This document shows, in pieces, positions 24,152-33,923 of a stretch of 47,379 nt of DNA (positions are counted from its first letter, which is position 1; each line of letters starts with the position of its first letter). The translations under genes were made by a program, and so were the position numbers. A model generated the notes under the pieces. That model did not search any database. It saw only the letters and a program-made list of their open reading frames with translations, and was not told where the DNA came from. The stretch is from Thamnocephalis sphaerospora (lineage: Eukaryota > Zoopagomycota > Zoopagomycetes > Zoopagales > Sigmoideomycetaceae): the NCBI GenBank assembly GCA_003614735.1, contig KZ992475.1:1-47379 (forward strand), in the 5' to 3' direction.

Positions 24152-25902
24152 ATGAAGGTGCGCGTCACAACCGGCTACGCCGACGATCTTGGGCGCGTTG
24201 GATGAACGGACAGACGGATGGATGGATGGATGGATGGATGGGTGGGCGCGATGGGACAGCGGATGGGAATGACAACGGCAGCAACGCGGCGAAGCGATGC
24301 GCCACCGAGCGAAGCGGTAGCTAGCGGGTTGGAGAGGCAGACAAGCAGACGGACAGACGGATGGATGGATGGATGGATGGATGGGTGCTTGTCCGCCGTA
24401 TACGCGCTAGGCGGATGTGTATGCGGCAGGGCGCTGGCTTGCAAGCAGGAGTTGGACATTCGCGCCTGGTGATACGCCTGGCTACCGGCTGTCGGCGCAG
24501 CACGTCGGCTGCTGCGGTCTTCTGACCAGGTTGCGGCTTGACGTTACTGCTGCTGCTGCGAGCATTCGCGCCGCCTGCAGCTGCGAATTCCTTGTTTGCG
24601 CGGAATTAGCTGCTAGCCGCGGAATTCTTTGGTCTTGCGGGGACGACGGTCGACAGCTGGCCTGCAACCTCGTATGCTTACTCGCGTCGTCTTTCTGCGC
24701 GCTGAATAGTTGAACATTGCCAACCCGGCCACCGGCTGCCAGAAGCTGATCGAGATTGATGACGAGCGCAAGGTGTAAGTAGGCTCGGCTGCGTTTGCGA
24801 CGGCAGGACACGGCGACTGCGCATGGTGGCGTATGCACGCGCAGATTCACAGCCTTTGCCGGTGGTGTTTGCGAGACACGCGGCAGTGGCGTGTCTGATG
24901 ACCAACGTTGCTCGGACTGGTGCTGGTATAATGAGCTATAGCTGACCTGCTCAACCGCTGCTTTGCTGTTGTGCACAGTCGCATCTTCTACGACAAGCGC
25001 ATGTCCGCTGAGGTTCCCGGAGACTCCATCGGCGATGAGTTCAAGGGCTACGTCTTCCGCATCACCGGCGGTAACGACAAGCAGGGCTTCCCGATGAAGC
25101 AGGGTGTGCTCCTGCCGCACCGTGTGCGCCTCCTTCTCTCCAAGGGCCACTCGTGCTACCGCCCGCGCCGCACTGGCGAGCGCAAGCGCAAGTCCGTCCG
25201 CGGTTGCATTGTTGGCCCGGATCTCTCGGTCATCTCCCTGGCCATCGTCAAGCAGGGTGAGGCCGATATCCCCGGCCTGACCGACCAGGTTCTGCCGAAG
25301 CGCCTTGGCCCGAAGCGCGCCAGCAACATCCGCAAGCTCTTCGTAAGTACTTGTCTGGACTGGCGACGACCAGAAGCGCGGACGATCTGCGCATCTTGGA
25401 CGCGCGAGATCGGGGCGCCAGGGACTAGCCAGAGACTAATACCGGTGATTCTGGATGTTGCGCGTGTAGAACCTGAGCAAGGATGATGATGTCCGCAAGT
25501 ACGTCATCCGTCGCGAGGTCAAGTCCAAGGATGAGTCCAAGAAGCCGTCCACCAAGGCCCCGAAGGTGCGTACGGGGTGCTGGAGTTGGGTGCTGGTCAG
25601 ACGGGGCAGATGCATATGAAGCATGATATGCCCGTGGACGATGGCGGGACGACCGGGGCGGAACGAACGATACTGTGTACTGACGCGCGCGCTTGCCTGG
25701 TCTACAGATCCAGCGCCTGGTGACTCCGCTGACCCTCCAGCGCAAGCGTCACCGCATGGCCCTGAAGGCTCGCCGCGCCCAGGCCTCCAAGGAGGCTGCC
25801 GCCGAGTACCAGAAGCTGGTGCACCTGCGCCTGAAGGAGAAGCGCGAGGCTCTGCACAAGCGCCGTGAGGCCAAGGCCCAGAAGCTGGCGACCAAGGCTT
25901 AA
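24152..25902 (+). CDS. RPS6: 40S ribosomal protein eS6 (RPS6)
   Basis: Five exons: 24152-24157, 24710-24774, 24979-25342, 25470-25565, 25708-25902, giving 241 aa. The first coding exon is just ATGAAG; after a 552-nt intron the protein continues [40 protein letters not shown] and so on, with the eS6 hallmark [18 protein letters not shown] and a basic C-terminal helix ([16 protein letters not shown]...). It belongs to the small subunit head-body interface and is normally a target of S6-kinase-type phosphorylation at C-terminal serines; here the tail ends in KLATKA and lacks an obvious RRxSS cluster, so that regulation may be absent. The long first intron with repeats close to the ATG is typical of intron-dependent expression of ribosomal protein genes. 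AATAAA at 26070. Confidence 0.97.
24208..24387. repeat. Two identical 37-bp copies containing (ATGG)n arrays in RPS6 intron 1
   Basis: The segments 24208-24244 and 24351-24387 are identical over 37 bases: a ggacagacgg lead, an (ATGG)n array and a gggtg end. They are separated by 106 bp of unrelated sequence. Both lie within the 552-nt first intron of the eS6 gene. Confidence 0.9.
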
Positions 25903-26069
25903 GCCGTCTCTCGTCACATGTGCTGACTGCAACGCGACCATCTGTTCTTTCCCGCTGGCCGTCGACAACCTGCTGCTGCTATTGTCATTGTGAACCCGGA
26001 CGCCGCCGCGGCTACGCAGGCTGTCGCTGTCAGGCCGTTGTGCGCGCCACGGGGAGATGGTAGGAAGCG

Positions 26070-26075
26070 AATAAA
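26070..26075 (+). terminator. Poly(A) signal of RPS6
   Basis: AATAAA 168 nt downstream of the eS6 stop codon, just before the convergent 3' end of the next minus-strand gene at 26146. Confidence 0.5.
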
Positions 26076-26145
26076 CTCTCCTCACATCTCAACGGTGTGT
26101 GTCTTCACGTTTTACACGCGCTGTAGATGCCTACTTTACGTTTAT

Positions 26146-28809
26146 TCATCTATTATCGTGGGTGTCGAGTACCCGCGTGCGCAGCGTGTTTAGCTTTGTC
26201 TGGAGTTCGTCAAGCAGCGTCCAAGCATTCTCAGCGGGCAGATCGACTCTACTTCCGCGGGCATTGCTGGCTTGTCTATCCTGGCTGCGGGCATGTCGAC
26301 TTGTTGCATCGTTCTTGCTGGTGCTGGTGTAGTCGTCCGGGTTACGCTGATCGGTGTGCATTGCTGCCATGTGCATAGCCTGTCTTTCCCGATTGCCTTG
26401 CTTGCATAGTTGCTCCACAAGCCAGGTGGCGCCTGGAGTATGATCGAGCTCGACGTATTCCATGCCAAGCTCTTCTAATTCCGATGGACGCGTGCTGCTG
26501 AAATCAATGTCGCCTACGGCGCATGCAATATGCATTGCCACTCTGTCCGGCTGCAGGTGGCGATGAGCGTTTGACGCAACCTATTCGCAAATGCCAACGA
26601 CTTACACGCAGTCGCCATTGGAAAAAGCGCGGGCGTCGACCGATATTATTGCTTATTGTCAGCCGTGGCGGTAGTTGGACCCAGAGTCCGCTGACCGAAC
26701 GCTCGGTATTCACGCCCAAGCTGCCGTCTTCTTCTATAGCGGTCCACCCGCCGTACGCGGTAGACCAAAGAACTGCCTGTAAAAGACCGTCGCTGCTGCT
26801 AGTGCACGTATCGACATCATCTTCCTGCGTCCAGCTGTAACAAACAAGCAAGCGTTATTCTTGGTGACCACAAGTGCATACGTGTGTACTAGGTACGTAC
26901 ATGCCAATTGGTTGTCGCCGACCTACGGATGCTGGTACAGTGCAGCCATCCAGCAACAGCGCACCAGCTCGATGGTCTGCCGTAAGGATACTGACAAGTG
27001 TGGAGAATGTCAGCCAGCTCCCATGTCGTCTAGCGGCAAAGTCAGTGCGCGTACCCATGGCGTGATCGCTGGTAGGCCGAGTGTGATGATGCTGGCTGCA
27101 TGCGGCGTAGCTTGAATCCGGCGATTGGCATTCCATCCACACGCACGCCCGGAGCACTGGCAAAGACTATGACAGTGTTAGTGCACTTTTGCCAAAGGAT
27201 GCTGCAGACTTGAGAAATAGGTGACTTACAGGAGACGGAAACATGGCGCATTTCGTGGTCAGGCACAACAATTAGAAACATGGCTACCGTCAGCCGACAG
27301 ATACTCTTGTGTGTTCTCTCCTCGTCGTCGAATATTCGCTATTGTCGGGGTAAGTGCCCAATACACGGATGTTCTGGTGGCTATGTTTCTCACCTCATAA
27401 ATGTTGTGAAACGCGCGGTGCATGACAGCAGTGTACTCTTTTCGTGTAAAATCTGGTGGTAATAGATAAATCTGGACGTTGTAGATGTGAACACCGGTAC
27501 TTTAAGGCTGGTATGCACCGTGTACATACTGGTACAATGTGGTCTTCGTCGAGAAGCGCGGTAGGTACTAGGCGCGATTCACGTGCATTGTCATGTTCGC
27601 TTGCGCCACGCGTGCTTGATACCTGTGCATGCCGTCCTCGATCAAAGCGGTCGAGAATGAGAATGTGCTCATCTTTGGCCGAGACAGACGCTAGCGACTG
27701 CTGCTCTTCGACCATGATACGTCCAATTAGAAATCCAGGCCGTGTGCTGCGCCGCTGCGTTGCGTAGACAAGGGCGCTGCACAATGTTTCTGGTCGGATG
27801 CAAACCCGGTCGGGAATTAGATCGGAGGCGCGGAGAGCGCGTGTTGGACCAAAGATATCGACATGCCTAAGCAATAGCGTGTAAAACAAGTGCGGAAAAG
27901 ACCTGTCGCTCTCGCAGTTCCGCGAACCTACCATGGCGCAGGAGAGAATTGCAGCGGCACAGTGCCCCTTGGTGTAGTCGGCTCGGACACCGATCCCGCC
28001 ATCTCTCTTGCTCCGCCATCTCTGCTCAGGGGCCGCTGGTGTGTTTGCTGGTCGTCGCCATAGGACGAATGTGCGCGTCTTGTGCAAAAATGAGGTTCAC
28101 TCTGCGCTATGCTGCTACTCTTACCGACGCGCCGTGATGCGCCTTGGACATCAGGCCAAAGTGGAGTGGATCGCGCTGTCGGCGCCGGTCCCGACCAAGC
28201 CTCCGACGCTGCATCGCGTGCCACATCTACGCCGATTGGCCTCCGACGTAGCGGAGGCGGTAGCGTGTTGGCAGCACTTTGCCGACTTGCCGTCTTTTGC
28301 AGTGTTGCCGACTGTGACCGCACCACTGACGGTCTATCGTGTTGCTTGCTGCTAGCATGACGCGGACGAGCACTCTCCCCGCCTAGCGTCCATCGTGGCG
28401 GTGGTAAAGGCAGTGAGCCGAATGGTGGCGGTGGCGGCACCACGCTGCCCGCGTTTGAAGTACTGCGCTGCCGTCCAATGTTCTCCAGCACATATGGGAA
28501 ATGGTCGACCACGACAGACCGCGGGTCAGGCAGCCGCTCGGACGCGTATGGCAGTCGTGACATTGTACTTGCTACAAATGCACGATTACAGTCGCTTTCC
28601 TCCTCTTCCTCCTCCTCATGTCTGCGGTGGCGTTCTCGCAGCGGTACCGTCTCCAGAAGTAGGTCGGGATCGGGCAGTGGCCGCCGTGCCACGGTACTCG
28701 TTCGCAAGGTACGATTGCGTTGCATGGGGATAAAAGTAAACAAAGCTCCAACAGCCGCCGTCAGTGAGATAGCTTGTGTATGATAAAACAGGGCCAGCGT
28801 CCACTTCAT
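26146..28809 (-). CDS. Unrecognised 720-aa protein with N-terminal membrane anchor
   Basis: Nine exons on the minus strand: 28809-27932, 27866-27623, 27567-27526, 27471-27394, 27338-27143, 27095-27055, 26976-26927, 26834-26606, 26550-26146. Residues 6-29 form one hydrophobic segment (ALFYHTQAISLTAAVGALF), then about 260 disordered residues with a polyGlu run, Pro-rich patches and Ser/Arg stretches. From about residue 293 a dense, folded region follows: HVDIFGPTRALRASDLIPD, GFLIGRIMVEEQQSLASVS, IYLLPPDFTRKEYTAVMHRAF, KSICRLTVAMFLIVVPDHEM, NTVIVFASAPGV, SIITLGLPAITPWTIELVRC and RVAMHIACAVGDIDFSS. No catalytic motif or known family is apparent. It is probably a single-pass protein with a large soluble domain; the side it faces is not determinable. 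The exon at 27095-27055 and its flanks are the least certain joins. The ATG lies only 52 bp after the stop of the upstream gene; an alternative start is M29 at 28725. Confidence 0.7.
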
Positions 28810-28817
28810 ATGCGCTG

Positions 28818-28823
28818 TTTATT
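28818..28823 (-). terminator. Poly(A) signal of the secreted orphan gene
   Basis: TTTATT on the plus strand, AATAAA on the minus strand, 39 nt past the stop of the 152-aa gene and only 9 bp before the ATG of the next minus-strand gene. Confidence 0.55.
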
Positions 28824-28861
28824 ACGTTGTTAATGGCACGGCACAGCGCGCAGTCAAACGA

Positions 28862-29320
28862 CTATCCAGAAGAGGAGCGAATGGCGGGCACAATAAAGTC
28901 GTTTTGCAACGAGCTAAGCTGGATGATGGCATAGCGCGGGCCAGACTCGGGGATATCCACAAAGAGCTTGGCCTGGTTCAGGCGCGCGTCCACCTTGGGA
29001 CCATTGGGCAGTTTGGAGGACCAGCTGCCGCTCGCAGCGTCCTGAACAGAGGCGCGCACGGCGTCAAGGTCGATCGGATCAGCCGACAGCTTGTTGATGG
29101 CAGTCGTGAGCTTCTTGTTCAGTTCCTGCGCGGCCGACAGCTCCGACGCGGAGAGCTTGCTGTATGGCCAAGCGTCGGCTGGGTTGGGCGCAGCAGCCTG
29201 GGTAAACTGGTCAGCTCGGGCCTGCAGCCTCTTGCCGTCGTAGCCAGGCAGGTAGGCATCGGTGGTGCCTAGCAGCAGGCTGGACACGGCGAGAAGGAGG
29301 AGAAAGTGGAAGCGGGCCAT
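28862..29320 (-). CDS. Secreted 152-aa orphan protein
   Basis: Single exon, no intron. A strong signal peptide (MARFHFLLLLAVSSLLLGTTDA, cleavage expected after residue 22) is followed by a 130-residue mature chain starting YLPGYDGKRLQARADQF. The mature part is Ala/Ser/Leu-rich and helical-looking (LSASELSAAQELNKKLTTAI), has no cysteine and no internal repeat, and ends with a hydrophobic-polar stretch (RYAIIQLSSLQNDFIVP). No GPI tail. It could be a small secreted effector-like or wall-associated protein; I recognise no family. A TATATAA element at 29576-29582 and a 3' AATAAA at 28818-28823 give it a complete, compact transcription unit. Codon usage resembles that of the highly expressed genes here (GC-ending codons), suggesting strong expression. 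Confidence 0.8.
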   Translation of the reverse strand: MARFHFLLLLAVSSLLLGTTDAYLPGYDGKRLQARADQFTQAAAPNPADAWPYSKLSASELSAAQELNKKLTTAINKLSADPIDLDAVRASVQDAASGSWSSKLPNGPKVDARLNQAKLFVDIPESGPRYAIIQLSSLQNDFIVPAIRSSSG

Positions 29321-31018
29321 GTTGACGTGATTGACCTATGGTGGCGTTAAAGGTACGGGTGGCGATGGTAGAAGCGGTGAAAGTTGGCGAGTGGGCGTAG
29401 TCGTGAAGCAGCGCGAGGGTTAATCGGTCTGCGTTCGCCTGTGGTGCACGTGGACGTGGATAAATCCGTAAGAAGCACGTTAGTGTGCAAAAAGAGCAAC
29501 TTGGAGCTGGATAGCGACCGGCGGTGAATGTGAGTATGTAGCGAGCGCGAGCTAAAGGACACGATTTGCTGGACGTTATATAGCAGCATGAGGACTGCGG
29601 CAGTGTCTGATGTTTGCTTTGCTGCGTGTCAGTCTTGGCTGTCCAAGGGTGCCCGCGCAACCTGGACACATGACTCTTCTCTGGTCCAACATGACAGTCA
29701 GCTCGGCTAAACGTTTCCGACAGGCAGTCTAATATGCAAATGCACCTGTGCTGACTCGCAGCGTGGGGCATCGTTGTACAGTCGCGTGTGGCGACAGCCG
29801 CATCGTTCACGTGTGGACCGACTGCTGAATGGGGAGTATGTAAGCGCAAAACGGCAACTGGGCGGGATGCACACTTATCCTGCCGTTGTGGGTGTGTTTG
29901 CACCGTGCCGCTGCGCCTCTAAACAGCTCGCTGCACTATCTTTTGGCTAGGATTGCCGGCTACAGTGAATCAGTCCGTCATGGTAGGTGGAGACGAGTGG
30001 GTGGCCTGGTCTGCCGATGCTAGGTCATGCACTAGCGGTAGCACCCTCTGACACATCTCTGTATCGGGTGACCTACCGTTAAGGCCTGTTGCGAGCAGCA
30101 TGACGCTTGTGCGGCGCAGCGATATGCTCATCTACGACGTACTGTAATTGCTGACGTGCACCAAGGTGGCTCTGGCACGGCATCTGCAAAGCGCAGACTG
30201 CCCCGACCCAAGCTAGTCTGTTGGGGCCCAGCGTTTTGTCGGGTATCGGCCCGCGGCAACTTGGCATCCATGTCCGCTAGTTGGGGATAGGCTGCTCGGT
30301 AACTGCCAAATAAGCGTGGCTTTACCGGTACCTATGCATGTCATCGGGTGCTGCGGCATGGCACTATAGGCAGATGGACGCACTGCGCGCCAGCTGGCAG
30401 CTCTGGTATTGGTGCTCGACATGCGGCAGACGTGAGATGCGGCTCTGGCTCAACCGATTGCCGGGCAGTGCTCGCCTGTATTGGCCGATGGTGCAATGGC
30501 GGCCGCTTGATTGTCTGGGTGCTACCAGCAGGGCAAGGAGAGTAAACTTATGATGCGCCGGCATAACACCTGGCAGATACGGTGATGCCGCTTGCGGTAT
30601 GCGTAGTGTAACAACCGCCTTGCATGATGCTTGACTCGGCCAAAGTGTTTACTGCTGCTACCATTACATCACCCCAGCTGGGTATAGTACAACCCGCATA
30701 GCGTTGGCAGTGTTTTGTGTCTGCACTTGTCTGCTGTCCGTTTTTAGGAGGTGTAAACTGGTGGAGGACCTGTGCTACAACGACCATGGGGCGTTCTCCC
30801 GGTTGTAAGCCGAATTTGTTCTACTTGCTTTTTCCGGCAACCTATTCTGGGGCCCTCATTATTTGGCGCTGCAATATACCCTTGCTCCTTGTTCTTCTCA
30901 CCTTCGCTGTCGCCCTATTCACTAGTAATCTGTATTTGAAGCTGCCAGCGTCATTGTATAGTCCAGATACCACGCAGTCGGACAGTCCTGCTTACTTGTC
31001 ACCAGCTTAATCAGCACC
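29321..31018. other. 1.7 kb intergenic region without a supported gene
   Basis: The left 260 bp are the promoter and leader of the secreted orphan. The rest up to 31018 has only short ORFs on both strands. The longest candidate near the right end (from about 30785, with a LLLVLLTFAVALF hydrophobic run) lies directly before the seven-transmembrane gene and reads more like a leader; it is not called. No RNA gene found. Confidence 0.4.
29576..29582 (-). promoter_or_regulatory. TATA box of the secreted orphan gene
   Basis: Minus-strand TATATAA, 256 bp upstream of the ATG at 29320, in a GCTGCTATATAACGTCC context. It is the only clear TATA element on that side. Confidence 0.5.
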
Positions 31019-32613
31019 ATGGCGGCTGCAATCAGCGTAGTGGTTGCTTACGCCTTGTCGTCCGTATGCTACGCCATTGTGCTTGTCCTGGCACTATTTG
31101 ACGCTTCTCGGACGCGCTCGCTGCTCATATGGAATATGATTGTATTTGCTGCTGGTGAGTAGCCGGTCGATGCTAGCTCACGTTTCGTTCGTCTGCTGAC
31201 TTTATCGGTGATGGCGACAGCGCGTGTCGCTGCTAATGCACCTTGGGTGGTCATTGACCCGGATACGACGAGTGGCAACAGCAATACGGCGGTCATGGTG
31301 CTTAGCGGTCTTGCTTCGGTGGCCGGCACACTGCCCATCATGTACATGGTGCAAGCTTTTCTGCAGCGCTGGCTGGCGAGCGTCTGCGGCTCCAGTCATG
31401 ATGTCCGTATCAACGAGCGGTAAGTGTACCGCTGGTGGCGGAGATTCGAGTTGTGTCTCAACCCCTGGCTCACATTGCCCAACTGGTCATGATGCAAACT
31501 ACGCTCAGCTCCAGCAGCGAGTCTAATCATTCTGGTTTTGGCAGTGGAATGCGGCGGTTGCGCTGGACCATTGGCGTGCTCTACGTTGTAGCCTGCATTT
31601 TTGCGCTGCTTGGCGTGGTGGGCAGCATCTCGCGCGCTCAAGATTCCGGTGCCAGCAAAGCGCGCAACTTGATCGCCGCAGGTGACTGGGGATTCTTTCT
31701 TCTGCTGTTTACACTGTTCTGCTTTGGCTGGTCATACCGGCAGCGCACGCTGGACTGGCCCAGCGATCTGATGGCAGGTGTGGCCAAGAAGGCGCAGCTG
31801 CGTCTGCTGTTGCTGGCCAATGGCACCCTGGTCCTAGCCTTGCTCCTGGACGCGGTGCGCATCTCGGCCATCACTAACGTGGTGGCGTCCGCGTACATGG
31901 GGCTAGCCATTGCGTGCTGCGAAATGGCCGCTTCGTTCATCATGCTCTGGCCTGGTATGCTGGCAGCCTTTGAGGAGCGCATGCTGCTGCCCATGGTAGA
32001 CGACGTTCACATCACCGGCGGCAGCCACGTAAAGCTGACCGTGCCAAAGTCAGCCTACAAGAGCTCGTCCAACGACATGTACATCGACTCGGTCGCTAGC
32101 AGCACGCAGACTACATCCAGCAACTCGAACAAGAAGCGACAGCGTCCTGGCGAGAAAGGTATCCACCCGGTCATCGGTCACGAGAACATCACCATCGTAG
32201 GCATGGGCTCAGGCGGCGGAGCAGGAGCTGCCTTTGCCGACCACGCCTACAATCCGTACGTGCTTTCGTTCCAGCACAAGATGAAGCAGAAGAAGAGCGA
32301 GTCGCGGTCCAACAGCGTGTCACACGTGACGGTACATAGGGGCGTTGCGTCGAGCAATCGCGCTGAACGCAGCTACGAGCAGGAAGTGCTGCAGCACCAG
32401 CAGCGTTATGCCGAGCAGCGCCGCTTCTTTGCCGAAGTAGTGGGTGCTCAGGCGGACGAAAACTTTAGTGAGGGCTACGGATATGGCGTGCAGCTGGACG
32501 ACATTGGCATGGAAGGCGACCGCAGTCCCACCAACAGTAGCCATCCTCTACGAGACCGTGGCGACATGTCTTTTGACTATCATCGCAGCAATCCGTCATC
32601 GCCAAGGAGGTAG
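31019..32613 (+). CDS. Seven-transmembrane protein, GPCR-like topology
   Basis: Three exons: 31019-31154, 31221-31419 and about 31509-32613, giving about 479 aa. Seven hydrophobic segments can be counted: ISVVVAYALSSVCYAIVLVL, LLIWNMIVFAA, TAVMVLSGLASVAGTLPIMY, WTIGVLYVVACIFALLGVV, GFFLLLFTLFCF, LLLLANGTLVLALLL and NVVASAYMGLAIACCEMA with its extension to WPGMLAAF. The C-terminal 215 residues are soluble and Ser-, Asn- and charge-rich, as in fungal receptor tails (NNSNKKRQR-like basic patch, several SP sites, an EQEVLQHQQRYAEQRR helix). I do not recognise the family; a GPCR-like or other 7TM sensor is plausible by topology only. The acceptor of intron 2 is uncertain between three AGs (31508, 31514, 31517), all in the same frame. 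The reading frame across intron 1 and the stop are solid. Confidence 0.7.
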
Positions 32614-32717
32614 GCGCAGCATCTTGGCCACCACCACTGGTTGCACACCATCGCCTGTGATGTAGCCACTCCTTGTAGACTCTTCTTGCGGTACTATTTT
32701 GTACTCTTTGCTATACG

Positions 32718-32751
<34 letters not shown>

Positions 32752-32987
32752 ATCAAAGCGCCATGTCTTGTGTGCAAATGCACGCCATGCATGATCGCCG
32801 CTTTGCCTAGTCTTTCCTGTCGCTCAGTCTTTCGCACTCGGTCCAAATCACCGTCACACTGCAATATCACAAGAGTCGCGATGCACTTGCGCCATTCCCA
32901 CCATGTATGATGGCACAGGCACCCGATTCTGCTCACCATAGCACTAAATGCCTTCATTTAATACAGATATATGTTTGCAGTATCCAG
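32614..32987. other. Convergent spacer between the 7TM gene and MESH1
   Basis: 374 bp shared by the 3' ends of the plus-strand 7TM gene and the minus-strand HDDC3 gene. It contains the CA microsatellite listed separately and no other feature I can support. Confidence 0.5.
32719..32748. repeat. (CA)15 microsatellite
   Basis: Perfect CA dinucleotide run of about 30 bp in the 3' flank of the 7TM gene. Confidence 0.95.
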
Positions 32988-33842
32988 CTAGGATGCTACG
33001 TGTCCCAGTACCTGAGCATAGATTGTATCCAACTGCTGCTCAATCGACGCATTCACACCGCGACAGCCTGCAGTACGAGCCGTTAGTTGGCGCATGTAGC
33101 TGACGATGCTTGCTGCTTGACTGCTTACCATCTGTTACTTTGCGCGCCCAGACAAAGTACTCGTGCACACGCTCCGGTGTCCTGTTGTGCAGCGCATACA
33201 TAGTGCTATTAGTGCTAATTCTTGGCTATGTAGGCACCGCTGCTTACCATCCATTTGGTGTGGCATGCTGAAGATCGCGAAGGTTGTAGAGCTTATCAGC
33301 TAGTTTGACATGCTTGGCCTAGACTCGTCGGCATGTCATCAGCACGTAGCGTGTGCGCTTGGCATCTTTGGCTCGGCCTACCTGATTGGATTTGTGTGGC
33401 GCATTCACTATTTGCAGTCGTTTGCGCTCGGCTTTAGGCAGCGCTTTGTCGTCGGTGCACTCGTCCACAATGCGTCGTACCAGCGTACCAAACTCACGCT
33501 CTATCTGTAGCGTTGGTGAGCGACACCGTAGCGTACATGCCACCAGACGCTTACACTTGCCTCTTCCAGGCTGGTGTCGGTGTCCTCGACGGTGTCGTGC
33601 AATACCGCTGCTTGAAGCGTTGCAACATCCTCGACGCCAGACTCGGCAAGCAGGAGCGCTACACCAAGCGGATGGTTGATATAGGCTGCCAAACAGGGTT
33701 AATGGCGAATGGGACAGACTCACTTGTCTGTTCGCTTACGTGTCTGGACAGGGTCCTTTCGCCGCTGGTCGCGGTGTTTGCGGGCTGCAAAGTCAGCGGC
33801 GCGCAGTAGCGCCAGTGGTACTGATGTGATTTCGCTGCTCAT
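32988..33842 (-). CDS. HDDC3: MESH1-type HD-domain (p)ppGpp/NADPH phosphohydrolase
   Basis: Six exons on the minus strand: 33842-33740, 33685-33561, 33504-33382, 33318-33248, 33181-33129, 33067-32988, giving 184 aa, close to the 179 aa of the animal enzyme. The HD-fold metal ligands are all visible: H39 in YINHP, H64-D65 in [11 protein letters not shown] and D125 in [10 protein letters not shown]; the [15 protein letters not shown] loop and the NAPHKS motif are also typical. The family hydrolyses the 3'-phosphate of (p)ppGpp and, in animals, NADPH; substrate in this organism is not known. Its start is 81 bp from the divergent ORC6 start, so both probably share one promoter. The second intron begins with GC (GCAAGT at 33560 downward), forced by the frame LEE|IEREFG. 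Nothing suggests recent transfer: intron-rich and GC-balanced like its neighbours. Confidence 0.93.
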
Positions 33843-33923
33843 GCTTTTTGTGTGTGTGTGTGTGTGCTTTGAGAACGAGATAGCGAGCCAGCGTATGTGC
33901 TTTGTTTAGTTTCCACTTGTGCC
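33843..33923. promoter_or_regulatory. 81-bp bidirectional promoter between HDDC3 and ORC6
   Basis: The whole space between the divergent start codons is 81 bp. It contains a (TG)n run (33850-33866) next to the HDDC3 ATG and no TATA box. Both leaders must overlap or be extremely short, or initiation occurs inside the opposite gene. Confidence 0.6.

Noticed and set aside
27121-27281. A 21-nt gtaagt...aag segment as an intron in the 720-aa gene
   Set aside because: Too short for splicing; the frame stays open through it and gives a plausible SQVCSILWQKCTNTVIVF stretch, so it is kept as coding.
32719-33866. CA and TG microsatellites as part of a mobile element or Z-DNA switch
   Set aside because: No terminal repeats, target-site duplications or transposase are nearby; they are ordinary dinucleotide repeats, one of which happens to lie in the HDDC3/ORC6 promoter.
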